64,000 bases of DNA, taken from contig NZ_BMCU01000005.1 of NCBI RefSeq assembly GCF_014635345.1, positions 186,001 to 250,000 of the forward strand, in the 5' to 3' direction. This document shows positions 38,522 to 46,947 of the stretch, piece after piece. Under the pieces are notes generated by a model. It saw nothing but the letters and a program-made list of their open reading frames with translations. It was not told the DNA's origin and ran no database searches. The translations under genes were made by a program, and so were the position numbers. Position 1 is the first letter of the stretch; every line of letters starts with the position of its first letter. The DNA comes from Rhodococcoides trifolii. GTDB taxonomy: Bacteria > Actinomycetota > Actinomycetes > Mycobacteriales > Mycobacteriaceae.

Positions 38522-39673
38522 GTGCAACCTCGCAACGCCCGCATCGGGGTCTCACTGCTGTTCTTCACCAACGGTGCACTGTTCGCGAACCTCGTTCCGC
38601 GGTACCCCGCGATCAAAGCCGAACTCGGCCTGACCAACACGATCTACGGCGTCGCTCTCGCCATGTTTCCTCTCGGCGCGTTGGTGTCGGGGCTCGCGGC
38701 CGGTCTGCTCGTGCGCCGCTACCGCTCGTCACGCGTCGCGGTGGCGGGCACGATAGTCACGGGGATCGGCGTCGTGGCGGCAGGAGTGTCGCCGACGTGG
38801 GTCACCTTGGCCGCCTCGCTGTTTCTGGCCGGTGCGGCCGATTCGATCACCGACGTCGCCCAGAACGCGCACGGGTTGCGCGTCCAAAGAGCCTACGGCC
38901 GTTCCATACTCAATTCCTTCCACGCTGTCTGGAGTATCGGCGCGGTCACCGGTGGTGTGATGGGCGGCGCAGCAGCAGGATTCGACATCCCCCTCGGTAT
39001 CCATCTCGGCACGTCGACCGTCCTGATGTCGCTGATCGCGGTCGGGTGCTACTTCCTCATGCTTCCCGGACCGGAGCCGTTGTCCAAGACCGGTGAGCTG
39101 CCGACGCAGTCCTCCGTCGGTCCCAAAGTGGCCGTTCTGTCCGCACTCGTCGTCATCGCCGTGTGCGGCGCACTGGTCGAGGACGCCGGAAGCTCCTGGG
39201 CTGCGGTGTATCTGAACGGTGACCTCGGCGCGATTCCGGCCGTCGCAGCCCTCGGCTTCGTCGCGCTCGTCGGCGCTCAAACCGTCGGCAGACTTCTCGG
39301 TGACCGGCTGGTCGACCGGTTCGGCCAACGTGCGGTGGCCAGGGCCGGAGGCACGATCGCCGCCGTCGGAATGGGTGCGGCGCTGGCATTCCCGTCGGTT
39401 CCCGGCACCATCGTCGGGTTCGCCGCGGCGGGGTTCGGTGTGGCCACCCTGGTTCCCGCCGCGATGTCCGGGGCCGACGACCTTCCCGGTCTGCGCCACG
39501 GCACCGGACTGGCCGTCGTCAGCTGGCTCATGCGCATCGGTTTCCTGGTGTCACCGCCCATCGTCGGCCTCGTCGCGGACACGGCCGGCCTGCGGGTGGG
39601 GCTGATCGTGGTGCCGCTGGCCGGGGTTCTGGTGGTCGTGTTGGCGAGGGCGTTGGCCGGTCATGCAAAATGA
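38522..39673 (+). CDS. MFS transporter, 12 helices
   Basis: This is a major facilitator protein of 383 residues with about 12 membrane segments. Typical features are FANLVPRYPAIKAELGLTNTIYGVAL at the start and the helix 2-3 loop GLLVRRYRSSRVAVAG. It starts with GTG one base after the regulator stop, as third gene of the operon. The family resembles FucP/YbjJ-like transporters whose substrates are mostly unknown. A short stem (GAGCC/GGCTC) follows the stop at 39670-39688 and could weakly terminate. Confidence 0.85.
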   Translation: MQPRNARIGVSLLFFTNGALFANLVPRYPAIKAELGLTNTIYGVALAMFPLGALVSGLAAGLLVRRYRSSRVAVAGTIVTGIGVVAAGVSPTWVTLAASLFLAGAADSITDVAQNAHGLRVQRAYGRSILNSFHAVWSIGAVTGGVMGGAAAGFDIPLGIHLGTSTVLMSLIAVGCYFLMLPGPEPLSKTGELPTQSSVGPKVAVLSALVVIAVCGALVEDAGSSWAAVYLNGDLGAIPAVAALGFVALVGAQTVGRLLGDRLVDRFGQRAVARAGGTIAAVGMGAALAFPSVPGTIVGFAAAGFGVATLVPAAMSGADDLPGLRHGTGLAVVSWLMRIGFLVSPPIVGLVADTAGLRVGLIVVPLAGVLVVVLARALAGHAK

Positions 39674-39712
39674 GCCATTATTCGGCTCGAAGCGCGGGAT
39701 CTCGCGTCTGAG

Positions 39713-40567
39713 TCATGAAAATGGCCACTCCGGCATGCACGCGTTGATCGACCGACGACGTCGACGCACCACAGCCATGATCTGGTCGATCACGCGGTCC
39801 ATGTTTGCCATGACCTGCACCGCGGAGTAGCGCAGAATCAACCACCCGCTCAACATCAAGTGATTCTGGCGGCTCCGGTCGTTGTTGAACGCATCGGGCG
39901 AGATGTGGAACTCGCGACCGTCGATCTCGACGACCACCCGAGCACGAAAGTCGACGAAGTCACCGAAATACCTCCCGATTTGCGCATTGATTTCCATGAA
40001 GAAGTTTCGCGCCGACATCGCACGTCCCACGAGGCGCTCGGGTTCCGATCGAGTGTTGAGCACGCACCGTCGAAGTTGCTGTCGGAGCGCCGTCATTCCT
40101 GCCATCCCCTTGGAGCGCTCACACAACGTCACCAATTCTCGACGTTCGGCAGGCGTGCGAACCGCAGTATCGAAGAACAGTTCTAGCTGGCTGCCGTGCA
40201 GCATCGCGGCTACGTCGACAAAAGTCTGAGCCCTCGTCACCACCGGCAGTCCGCGACGACGTGAATGCTCGGGGAGTTGCCGGCGAAAGAGCCGCACCCA
40301 TTGCGGTGCGCGGCGTGCACTATCGGGAGGCACCGACGCCGAAATCGTCTCCGGCTCGGAGTCGATCATGTCCCATAACCACGCGGCCGTTAGATGACTC
40401 AACACCGCATTCGGCTTCCACAGCGTCACGGCGGTACACAAGTCGAGGTAGTCCGGCTTTTCGGTTGCGTAGATCGCGGGCAAGACGCGGATCAATCGTT
40501 GCGATTTCACCCGGTACGCGATTGCGCCACGGCCGAGCCCCAATTGTTCCGATGTGAATACCCCCAT
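39713..40567 (-). CDS. DUF559-domain protein (AbiEi-like N-terminus, VSR-like nuclease fold at C-terminus)
   Basis: The protein has about 284 residues. The N-terminal part (GVFTSEQLGLGRGAIAYRVKSQRLIRVLPAIYA) looks like the winged helix of AbiEi-type antitoxin-like proteins. The C-terminal part has DFRARVVVEIDGREFH followed by DRSRQNHLMLSGWLILRYSAVQV, matching the PD-(D/E)xK core of DUF559. Such proteins occur in many copies in Rhodococcus genomes, with unproven function and usually no partner toxin; none is next to this gene. An alternative GTG start lies two codons upstream. Confidence 0.8.
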   Translation of the reverse strand: MGVFTSEQLGLGRGAIAYRVKSQRLIRVLPAIYATEKPDYLDLCTAVTLWKPNAVLSHLTAAWLWDMIDSEPETISASVPPDSARRAPQWVRLFRRQLPEHSRRRGLPVVTRAQTFVDVAAMLHGSQLELFFDTAVRTPAERRELVTLCERSKGMAGMTALRQQLRRCVLNTRSEPERLVGRAMSARNFFMEINAQIGRYFGDFVDFRARVVVEIDGREFHISPDAFNNDRSRQNHLMLSGWLILRYSAVQVMANMDRVIDQIMAVVRRRRRSINACMPEWPFS

Positions 40568-40618
40568 CGGCACACCGTGGACGATTCAGCGTCTCCGCGC
40601 CAGTGTCACCTCGGGATC

Positions 40619-40644
40619 TGTGGATAAGTCGCCGGTTGTCCACA
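40619..40644. promoter_or_regulatory. Inverted pair of DnaA boxes
   Basis: TGTGGATAA at 40619-40627 is the exact complement of TTATCCACA, and TTGTCCACA lies at 40636-40644, 8 bases away in the other orientation. Both are exact matches to known DnaA-box forms. They lie about 52 bases upstream of the DUF559 start. No dnaA, dnaN or AT-rich unwinding region is nearby, so this is not an origin; it may be DnaA-responsive or a titration site. Confidence 0.6.
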
Positions 40645-40661
40645 GGGCCAAACATGCGCAT

Positions 40662-40719
40662 TGGTCCACTTTCCGGTGCAATGCGCGGTATCCCGCGCCT
40701 CGGACCGAAAAGTGGACCA
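40662..40719. repeat. Nested inverted repeat 3' of the ArnT-like gene
   Basis: The outer arms TGGTCCACTTT (40662-40672) and AAAGTGGACCA (40709-40719) are perfect. Inside, GCGCGG-TATC-CCGCGC forms a second perfect hairpin. It ends 8 bases before the stop of the minus-strand glycosyltransferase, so it may be its terminator. Confidence 0.6.
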
Positions 40720-40727
40720 CCTTGCAC

Positions 40728-42731
40728 CTACCTGGTCAGGTCGTACAGCGTCACCCCGTCCACCGTCTGGGCCGTGTAGTTCGCCTCGACCCAACTGGTG
40801 ATCTCCGCCGACGTTCCCGAACTGGAGCCGCCCATCATGCCGCCACCGGCGATGAACCAGTGGATCCGGCCGTCGGCGACGTACTGCTGGAACTGCGCCA
40901 GCGTCGGCGACGGGTCGGTGCCGTTGAACCCACCGATCGGCATCACCGGATCCTGTGTGGCGAGCTGGAATCCCGATGCACTGTTCGAGCCGATGGCGGC
41001 AGCGACCCAGGTGTACTGGTCGGAATTCTGCTCCAGCAGTGCAGTGACCGCAGCGCTCGGGGTGCTGCCCATGAGGAGGCTGCCGGCACCCCCGGATCGT
41101 CCGGGCATCGCGGCCGCGCCGGGCGCTCCCGGGATACGCGCACCACCCGGCATCCCGGTAGCAGCCGGCATCTGCCCACCACCCGGCATCCCGGCACCGC
41201 CGTTACGAGCGCCACCGAAACCGCCTCGCCCGCCGCCCATTCCGCCGGGACCGAACCCGCCGGTGCTCGGCCCGGCGGACACGATCGAGCCCTGATGCGG
41301 CGTAGCAATCGTGTCGATCGCGTATGCCGTGGGCCCAGCGAGCCCAGCGAACATGGCCGCCAGAATCGTCACCACCGCGAGGCGGCCCTTCGTCAGATAC
41401 GGAATGAGCAGAGCGATCGCGGCGATCGCTGCGAACGCGACGATCACGAAGCGAAGCCACGGCACGAAGGTGTCACTGCGCGAGAGCACGATCCAGGACA
41501 TCGCACCGGCCGCGAGCACCGAGATTGCCATGACGATGCGCACCCAATACCGAGACTTGGTGCGCCACAGTGTGGCACTCCCGATTCCCACCAACGCGGC
41601 GATCGCCGGAGAGAGTGCCACCGTGTAGTACGGGTGAAAGATACCCGCCATGAAACTGAACGTCAGACCGGTGACCAGCAACCACAGACCCCACACCACG
41701 AACGCCGCGCGGCGCACGTCGACGCGAGGAGATCGGCCGCGCAGCACGATGCCGGCGACGAGAAGGATCAGCGCCGACGGGATCAGCCATGCAATGTTGC
41801 CGCCCTGCTGCGAGTCGAACATGCGCAAGATGCCGGTCTCTCCCCACATGCTGCCGCCGGCGCGCATGCCGCCTCCCCCGACCGATCCGGTTTCCTCGCC
41901 GCTGAGTCGTCCGAATCCGTTGTAGCCCAACGTCAGTTCGAGGATGGAGTTGCTCTGAGACCCACCGATCCACGGGCGCGACGACGCCGGCCACAGTTCG
42001 ACGATGGCGATCCACCATCCGGCTGCGACGATCATGGTGCCCAGTGAGACGAACAGCTGACCGATGCGCTTTCCGATGCCGACCGGCCCGGCTAGCAGGT
42101 ACGTCAACGCGAGCGGCGGCACCACCAGCATGACCTGTAATTGCTTGGTGAGGAATCCGAATCCGCACAGCACTCCGACGAGTACGAGCCAGCGGGTGCG
42201 CCCGTCTTCGACAGCCCGCAGCAGTGCCCACACGGCACCGATCATCAGCAGCACCAGCAGCGCATCGGGATTGTCGAACCGGAACATCAGTGCTGCAACG
42301 GGAGTCAGGGCGAGCGTGAGTCCGGCCAGCAATCCTGCGGCGGGTCCGAAGTGCCGCCGACAGATGATCCAGAGCAGCGCGACGGAGGCGACACCCATGA
42401 TCACCTGCGGCAGCAGAATCGACCACGAATTCAGCCCGAAGATGCGGACCGAGATCTCCATCGGCCACAACGACATCGGTGGCTTGTCGACGGTGATCGA
42501 GTTGGCCGCGTCCGACGATCCGAAGAAGAACGCCTTCCACGACTCCGAACCCGCCTGTACCGCAGCGGAGTAGAAGGAGTTGGCCCAGCCGTTAGAGCCG
42601 AGGTTGACGATGTAGGCGATCGCCGTGCCGACCAGGAGGCCGGTCACGGCGATCGTTTCCCAGCGGCTGCGTCCGGAAGGGTGGACGGGCGCAGCCGAGG
42701 CATCGTGGGTTGCGTCCAGAGTGGCGGTCAT
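40728..42731 (-). CDS. ArnT-like/GT39-type membrane glycosyltransferase (YkcB-like)
   Basis: This is a polytopic GT-C protein of about 667 residues that should transfer a sugar from a polyprenyl-phosphate carrier on the outer face of the membrane. The first external loop has NSITVDKPPMSLWPMEISVR, the conserved acidic DKPP motif of this family, and about 12 helices follow. A glycine- and proline-rich, low-complexity stretch (roughly residues 475-540) links the membrane part to a C-terminal extracytoplasmic domain. The ATG at 42731 overlaps the GT2-GtrA stop (ATGA). The acceptor could be a cell-wall glycan; this is inference. Confidence 0.86.
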   Translation of the reverse strand: MTATLDATHDASAAPVHPSGRSRWETIAVTGLLVGTAIAYIVNLGSNGWANSFYSAAVQAGSESWKAFFFGSSDAANSITVDKPPMSLWPMEISVRIFGLNSWSILLPQVIMGVASVALLWIICRRHFGPAAGLLAGLTLALTPVAALMFRFDNPDALLVLLMIGAVWALLRAVEDGRTRWLVLVGVLCGFGFLTKQLQVMLVVPPLALTYLLAGPVGIGKRIGQLFVSLGTMIVAAGWWIAIVELWPASSRPWIGGSQSNSILELTLGYNGFGRLSGEETGSVGGGGMRAGGSMWGETGILRMFDSQQGGNIAWLIPSALILLVAGIVLRGRSPRVDVRRAAFVVWGLWLLVTGLTFSFMAGIFHPYYTVALSPAIAALVGIGSATLWRTKSRYWVRIVMAISVLAAGAMSWIVLSRSDTFVPWLRFVIVAFAAIAAIALLIPYLTKGRLAVVTILAAMFAGLAGPTAYAIDTIATPHQGSIVSAGPSTGGFGPGGMGGGRGGFGGARNGGAGMPGGGQMPAATGMPGGARIPGAPGAAAMPGRSGGAGSLLMGSTPSAAVTALLEQNSDQYTWVAAAIGSNSASGFQLATQDPVMPIGGFNGTDPSPTLAQFQQYVADGRIHWFIAGGGMMGGSSSGTSAEITSWVEANYTAQTVDGVTLYDLTR

Positions 42732-43969
42732 GCCGTCACCCCGGAGGTGGAGTGGCGGAACACCCAACGCAGGGCGACGAATCGGGTCACGGTAGCAACG
42801 AGATTGGCGATCACCAGCACGACCAACTCGACATGCTTGGACGCGTCCGGCACCCATTGGTGCAGAGCGAACAGTGATCCTGCGGTGATGACCCAGCCGA
42901 AGGCGAACACGAAGAGTCCCTGCAATTGGTGTCCGACGGCGCCGTCGGACCCGCTGATGCCGAACGTGAACCGCCGATTCGCAGCGGTATTGAGCACCGC
43001 GGTGATCAGGAGCGCGACGAAGTTCGCTCCTTGCGCGCCCATCATGTCCTGCAGAAGCAGATAGAGAACGCCGTACGCGATGGTGCTCAGCACGCCGACG
43101 ATGCCGAAACGCACCAGTTGGCCGATCATTCCCACGGGCACCCCGCTCACGAGTGGTTCGCGTCCCAAACTCCGGCGCAGGTCCGCGACGGGAAGCGCAC
43201 CGGACGCCAACGCCCGACCCACCCGCCAGCAGCCCTTGAGGTCCTGCACGGCCGTGTCGACGATGTGGACGCTGCTATTCGGGTCGTCGACCCAGTCCAC
43301 CGGCACCTCGTGGATGCGCAGGCCGACCTTCTCGGCAAGCACCAACAATTCGGTGTCGAAGAACCACCCGTTGTCCTGAACGAGGGGCAGCAACTCGCGC
43401 GCGACATCGGTGCGGATGGCCTTGAACCCACACTGCGCGTCGGAGAATTTGGCTCGCAGAGACGTACGCAGAATGAGGTTGTAGCTGCGAGAGATGAACT
43501 CGCGCTTCGCTCCTCGCACCACACGTGACTGTTTCGCGAGCCGTGAACCGATGGCGAGATCGGAGTGACCGGAGACGAGAGGGGCAACCAGCGGCATCAG
43601 ACCGTTCAGGTCCGTGGACAGGTCGACGTCCATGTAAGCGACCACGTCGGCCTCGGATTCGAGCCAGACCGCTTTCAGGGCCCGCCCGCGACCCTTCTCG
43701 CCGAGATGACGGACACGAACCCCGTCGATCTCGGCTTCGAGACGCCGCGCCACCTCGAGGGTGGAGTCCGTGCTCGCGTTGTCCGCGATGGTGATCCGCG
43801 AGGCGTAGGGCACGGTGGTGGTCAGGAAGAAGTGGAGTCGGCGGATGCAGGTCTCCAGATCTCGCTCTTCGTTGTAGACGGGGATGACCACTTCGAGGGT
43901 GGCAACAGCGCTGGTCGACGTGGACGCCGCGCGCTGCTCACCTGCGCCGATGGATACGTTCGTTGTCAT
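42728..43969 (-). CDS. GT2 polyprenyl-phosphate glycosyltransferase fused to a GtrA membrane domain
   Basis: Residues about 22-270 form a dolichol/polyprenyl-phosphate sugar synthase (LEVVIPVYNEERDLETCIRR, NASTDSTLEVA, VVAYMDVDLSTDLNGL with the DxD metal site). Residues about 285-410 form the four-helix GtrA domain (GQLVRFGIVGVLSTIAYGVLYLLLQ, VLNTAANRRFTFG) thought to flip the lipid-linked sugar. Synthesis, flipping and, through the coupled ArnT-like gene, transfer are thus encoded by two adjacent genes, as in ykcC-ykcB. A triple REP-like repeat lies upstream of its start. Confidence 0.9.
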   Translation of the reverse strand: MTTNVSIGAGEQRAASTSTSAVATLEVVIPVYNEERDLETCIRRLHFFLTTTVPYASRITIADNASTDSTLEVARRLEAEIDGVRVRHLGEKGRGRALKAVWLESEADVVAYMDVDLSTDLNGLMPLVAPLVSGHSDLAIGSRLAKQSRVVRGAKREFISRSYNLILRTSLRAKFSDAQCGFKAIRTDVARELLPLVQDNGWFFDTELLVLAEKVGLRIHEVPVDWVDDPNSSVHIVDTAVQDLKGCWRVGRALASGALPVADLRRSLGREPLVSGVPVGMIGQLVRFGIVGVLSTIAYGVLYLLLQDMMGAQGANFVALLITAVLNTAANRRFTFGISGSDGAVGHQLQGLFVFAFGWVITAGSLFALHQWVPDASKHVELVVLVIANLVATVTRFVALRWVFRHSTSGVTA

Positions 43970-44045
43970 ACGTCGAACTCTGGTGGTCGGCTCTGGGACC
44001 ACCCTGCACTCGGGCTGGCAGTTTCCTGTGAACGGACCCCGTCAC

Positions 44046-44132
44046 TTCCGACCGGCCTCCGGCCTGCCCGCCATTTCCGACCGGCCTCCGGCCTGCCCGT
44101 CATTTCCGACCGGCCTCCGGCCTGCCCGCTAG
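44046..44132 (+). repeat. REP-like element, three tandem 29-bp copies
   Basis: Copies begin at 44046, 44075 and 44104. Each contains CCGACCGGCCTCCGGCCTGC and they differ only in the last few bases. They fill the divergent intergenic region between the GT2-GtrA start and the HIT start, the largest array of this family here. There are no spacers, so it is not CRISPR. Confidence 0.85.
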
Positions 44133-44142
44133 TGTGCAGAAC

Positions 44143-44568
44143 ATGGCATCGGTGTTCAGCGCAATCATCAAGGGAGACCTACCGGGACGCTTCGTGTGGG
44201 AGGACGACGACCTCGTCGCGTTCCTCACGATCAATCCGGTCACTCAGGGCCACACGCTGGTGGTGCCGCGGGCGGAGATCGACCAGTGGCAGGACCTCGA
44301 TCCCGCGACGTTCGGTCGTCTGACAATCGTTGCGCAGCAGGTGGGCAAGGCCGTGCGGACAGCGTTCGACGCGCCCCGTGCCGGTTTGCTGATCGCCGGT
44401 CTCGAAGTGCCGCACCTGCATCTGCATGTGTTCCCGGCCTTCGACATGGGCGACTTCGACATCTCCGGTGCCGACCCGTCGCCGACTGCCGAGTCGCTCG
44501 ACGAAGCGCAGGAAAAGATCAAGCGCGCGCTGCGTGGTCTCGGGAACGGAAGTCACGTCCCAGCCTGA
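44143..44568 (+). CDS. HIT-family protein
   Basis: This is a histidine-triad nucleotide hydrolase of 141 residues. The triad is in [14 protein letters not shown] (HxHxH), preceded by [17 protein letters not shown], as in Hint-type proteins that hydrolyse purine phosphoramidates such as AMP-NH2. The ATG at 44143 is just behind a tandem REP-like array; an in-frame GTG three codons earlier is inside the array edge. No clear Shine-Dalgarno is visible before the ATG. The stop is 7 bases from the convergent lipoprotein stop. Confidence 0.92.
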   Translation: MASVFSAIIKGDLPGRFVWEDDDLVAFLTINPVTQGHTLVVPRAEIDQWQDLDPATFGRLTIVAQQVGKAVRTAFDAPRAGLLIAGLEVPHLHLHVFPAFDMGDFDISGADPSPTAESLDEAQEKIKRALRGLGNGSHVPA

Positions 44569-44575
44569 CGACGAC

Positions 44576-45246
44576 TCAGCTGTAGATGACCGACTCGTCA
44601 ACGGAGAGTCGGAACGCATGGCCGGCGTCGAAACACGTCACACCGGTTTCGGCCGATGTGCACGACGCGCCATCCACCTCGATCGTGTCCCCGTACTCGA
44701 GTGTGGGCATCGAGTCGGCCGCGACCGGTCCATAGTCGATGGTCGCTCCCCCGTACACGTTCTGCTTCGCGCACAGCCGTGACGTGCCCTCGGCGTTGAT
44801 GTGAACGCCCGGACCGCCATGGCCGCAGGTCGGCACGCCCGGCGTGCTCGGGACGGACGACGTCTGACACCCGACGCGGTACCCGAACTCGGCCAGTCCG
44901 AGACGGAAACCGCAGGTCGTACGCCCGGTGGGGGTCCGGAAGAAGTAGGTCTCGTCGTCGCCGGGGTGGTGGGCGTCGTAGATCTCGGCGTTCACGGTCG
45001 GAGCGCTCCGCGTGGGCGCCGACGGTGACACCGTCAGCGATTCCATCAGCGTGGGCGCATCGTCACGCGAGTCCGGCTCCGTCGGCGGCGCCGGAAACGA
45101 CGACGTCGTGCCAGCGGGGACCGACGTCGGTGCCACGACGGTGAAACTACCGTCGGCGCCTGCGCTGTTTCCGCAGGCCGCGATGGTGATGGCACCCCCA
45201 GCGCCATCACCACCGCAGCAAGTTTCTTGGTCCTGCGTGCGTTCAT
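44576..45246 (-). pseudogene. Putative lipoprotein, split by a frameshift in its signal peptide
   Basis: The ATG at 45246 opens a good lipoprotein signal (MNARRTKKLAAVVMALG), but its frame then leaves the family-like sequence. The lipobox ITIAAC-GNSAG and the rest of the protein (to the stop at 44576, about 200 residues with six further cysteines) lie in another frame. The two frames meet at a run of five G's on the minus strand (45195-45199 on +). One extra G would give the continuous signal MALGGAITIAAC. The mature part, with GRTTCGFRLG and GVTCFDAGHAFRLS, resembles secreted actinobacterial proteins of unknown function. It could be a pseudogene, a phase-variable gene or a sequencing error. 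No good ATG/GTG starts the long frame before the GTG at 45136. Confidence 0.72.
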
Positions 45247-45359
45247 GTGCGCCTCCCCGCGCCGGTAGCGACTCGCCGCGCGAGTGGTCTACACCACCCT
45301 TATCGGGAGCTCGATCGATCCGTTAACCGATGAGACTGAACCGTTACCCAGACGAAGGA

Positions 45360-45375
45360 CGTTGAATATTCAACG
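45360..45375. promoter_or_regulatory. Perfect 16-bp palindrome downstream of lysG
   Basis: CGTTGAATATTCAACG is self-complementary. Its half ATTCAACG appears again at 45387-45394 within the 3' end of lysG, inside an AGAGTTG/CAACTCT stem. It lies about 115 bases upstream of the lipoprotein start, so it may be an operator for that gene or part of the lysG terminator. Confidence 0.45.
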
Positions 45376-45384
45376 TAGAGTTGG

Positions 45385-46251
45385 TTATTCAACGATCAAC
45401 TCTTTCTGCGCCGCCACCGCGAACGCGTCCGCCAGCCGATCCAGAGTCGTCGACGACAACGCCCACTGCTGCCAGTAGAGCCCGACGTCGTCCACTGCAT
45501 CGCCGTCGAACGCAACCAAGCCATCGCCGTCGCGCCGTTGCAGATCCGGGATCATGCCCCAGCCGAATCCGAGACGCACGGCCGTCAGGAACTCCGCCGA
45601 CGCCGGGACGACATGACGGGGAGGGGTCGACGGGTCCACGCCGCGCGCGAGGAGATGGCGTTCCTGCAACCGGTCCTTCCGATCGAAGACGACGACAGGC
45701 GCTGCGGCGAGGGAGCTGTCGTCCACGCTCGTGGAGAACCACCGTGCACAGAACGCGACGTTCGCGGTGGGCCGATAGCGCATCGCTCCCAAGCTGCGCA
45801 CCGTGCAGCCGCGCACCGCTACACCGTCGGATGTGATTGCTGCAGTGACGGTTCCGTCCCGCAACAGCTCCGCGGTGTGATCCTGATCTTCCCGATGGAT
45901 GTCGAACGCGACGGTCGGCGCGAGATGCGCCAGGGCGGGCAGCACCCAGGTGGCCAACGAATCGGCGTTCACGGCAAGGGAAATGGACGCGTGGGCGTCC
46001 TCGCTCCGCAATTCGCGAAGCGTCTCCTCGGTGAGACTGTCCATCTGACGCGCGAGACGCAGCAGCGTCGACCCGGATTCGGTGACCTCGGTCGGCTTGG
46101 TACGGCGAACCAGCACGCGCCCGACCGACGTCTCGAGCGACTTGATGCGCTGACTGACGGCCGACGGGGTGATGTGCAGAGCCCGTGCGGCGGCGTCGAA
46201 GGTCCCTTCGTCGACCACCGCGCGCAACGCCCGCAGTTGTTCCTGATCCAT
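45385..46251 (-). CDS. lysG: LysR-family regulator of lysine/arginine export (LysG/ArgP)
   Basis: This is a LysR-type activator of 288 residues. The N-terminal HTH EQLRALRAVVDEGTFDAAARALHITPSAVSQRIKSLE and the ArgP-like effector domain (SLAVNADSLATWVLPALAHLA) are clear. It is divergent from lysE with 75 bases between start codons, the classical lysG-lysE arrangement of Corynebacterium, in which intracellular lysine, arginine or histidine activates lysE. Confidence 0.92.
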   Translation of the reverse strand: MDQEQLRALRAVVDEGTFDAAARALHITPSAVSQRIKSLETSVGRVLVRRTKPTEVTESGSTLLRLARQMDSLTEETLRELRSEDAHASISLAVNADSLATWVLPALAHLAPTVAFDIHREDQDHTAELLRDGTVTAAITSDGVAVRGCTVRSLGAMRYRPTANVAFCARWFSTSVDDSSLAAAPVVVFDRKDRLQERHLLARGVDPSTPPRHVVPASAEFLTAVRLGFGWGMIPDLQRRDGDGLVAFDGDAVDDVGLYWQQWALSSTTLDRLADAFAVAAQKELIVE

Positions 46252-46265
46252 CGACTTAAGCTACA

Positions 46266-46280
46266 TTCACGATGAGTGAA
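46266..46280. promoter_or_regulatory. Candidate LysG operator in the lysG-lysE gap
   Basis: TTCAC-N5-GTGAA is a perfect inverted repeat with the T-N11-A shape expected of LysR-family sites. It lies 15 bases from the lysG start and 47 bases from the lysE start. Confidence 0.55.
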
Positions 46281-46326
46281 AATCATTAGCTGGACTGGAT
46301 CTGTGTGCGTCTCTAGCGTCGTCGGT

Positions 46327-46947
46327 ATGAACATCGTCGCTGTCGGCCAGTCCACCCTCATCGGGTTCGGCGTCGGGCTCTCTCTCATCGTGGCCATCGG
46401 AGCGCAGAATGCGTTCGTGCTGCGTCAGGGGCTACAGCGCGCCCACGTCCTCCCCATCGTCGCCGTCTGTGCGTTGTCCGACGCCGTCCTGATCGTCGCG
46501 GGAGTCGCCGGCGTCGGCGCTGTCGTCGACCGATTCCCGACGGCCCTCACCGTCGTCCGAATCGGGGGTGCTGTGTTCCTGCTCTGCTACGGCCTGATGG
46601 CGTTGAACCGGGCACGCAAGCCCGCGGCGTTGTCCGTCGCCGGTGCCGGCACGGGGTCGCTCGCAGCGGCGGTCGCCACCTGCCTCGCTCTCACCTGGCT
46701 GAATCCGCATGTCTACCTGGACACCGTCGTGTTCCTCGGCTCCATCGGCAATCAGCAGGGCGGCGACCTCCGCTGGTGGTTCGCGGCCGGCGCCGCGCTC
46801 GGCAGCATCGTCTGGTTCACCGGCCTCGGCTACGGTTCGCGACTGCTCGCGCCGCTGTTCGCACGGCCGTCTGCTTGGCGGGTACTGGACGTGCTGATCG
46901 GTGTCGTCATGTTGGCGCTGGCCATCTCGCTCGTCGCCGACCTCTGA
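46327..46947 (+). CDS. lysE: L-lysine exporter LysE
   Basis: This is a membrane exporter of 206 residues with six hydrophobic segments. The N-terminal helix with LSLIVAIGAQNAFVLRQGLQR and the TWLNPHVYLDTVVFLGSIG motif are diagnostic of LysE/ArgO. The ATG at 46327 is preferred to earlier in-frame codons because the membrane segment starts there. Its last 118 bases overlap the 3' end of the convergent sensor kinase gene. Confidence 0.93.
   Translation: MNIVAVGQSTLIGFGVGLSLIVAIGAQNAFVLRQGLQRAHVLPIVAVCALSDAVLIVAGVAGVGAVVDRFPTALTVVRIGGAVFLLCYGLMALNRARKPAALSVAGAGTGSLAAAVATCLALTWLNPHVYLDTVVFLGSIGNQQGGDLRWWFAAGAALGSIVWFTGLGYGSRLLAPLFARPSAWRVLDVLIGVVMLALAISLVADL

Noticed and set aside
39713..40573. 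Toxin-antitoxin pair for the AbiEi/DUF559 protein
   Set aside because: No AbiEii-like nucleotidyltransferase or other small partner is adjacent.
40574..40727. Replication origin because of DnaA boxes
   Set aside because: There are only two boxes, with no AT-rich unwinding region and no dnaA/dnaN/gyrB genes.
44046..44132. CRISPR array
   Set aside because: Three 29-bp repeats are directly adjacent with no spacers, and no cas genes are present. It is a tandem REP-like element.
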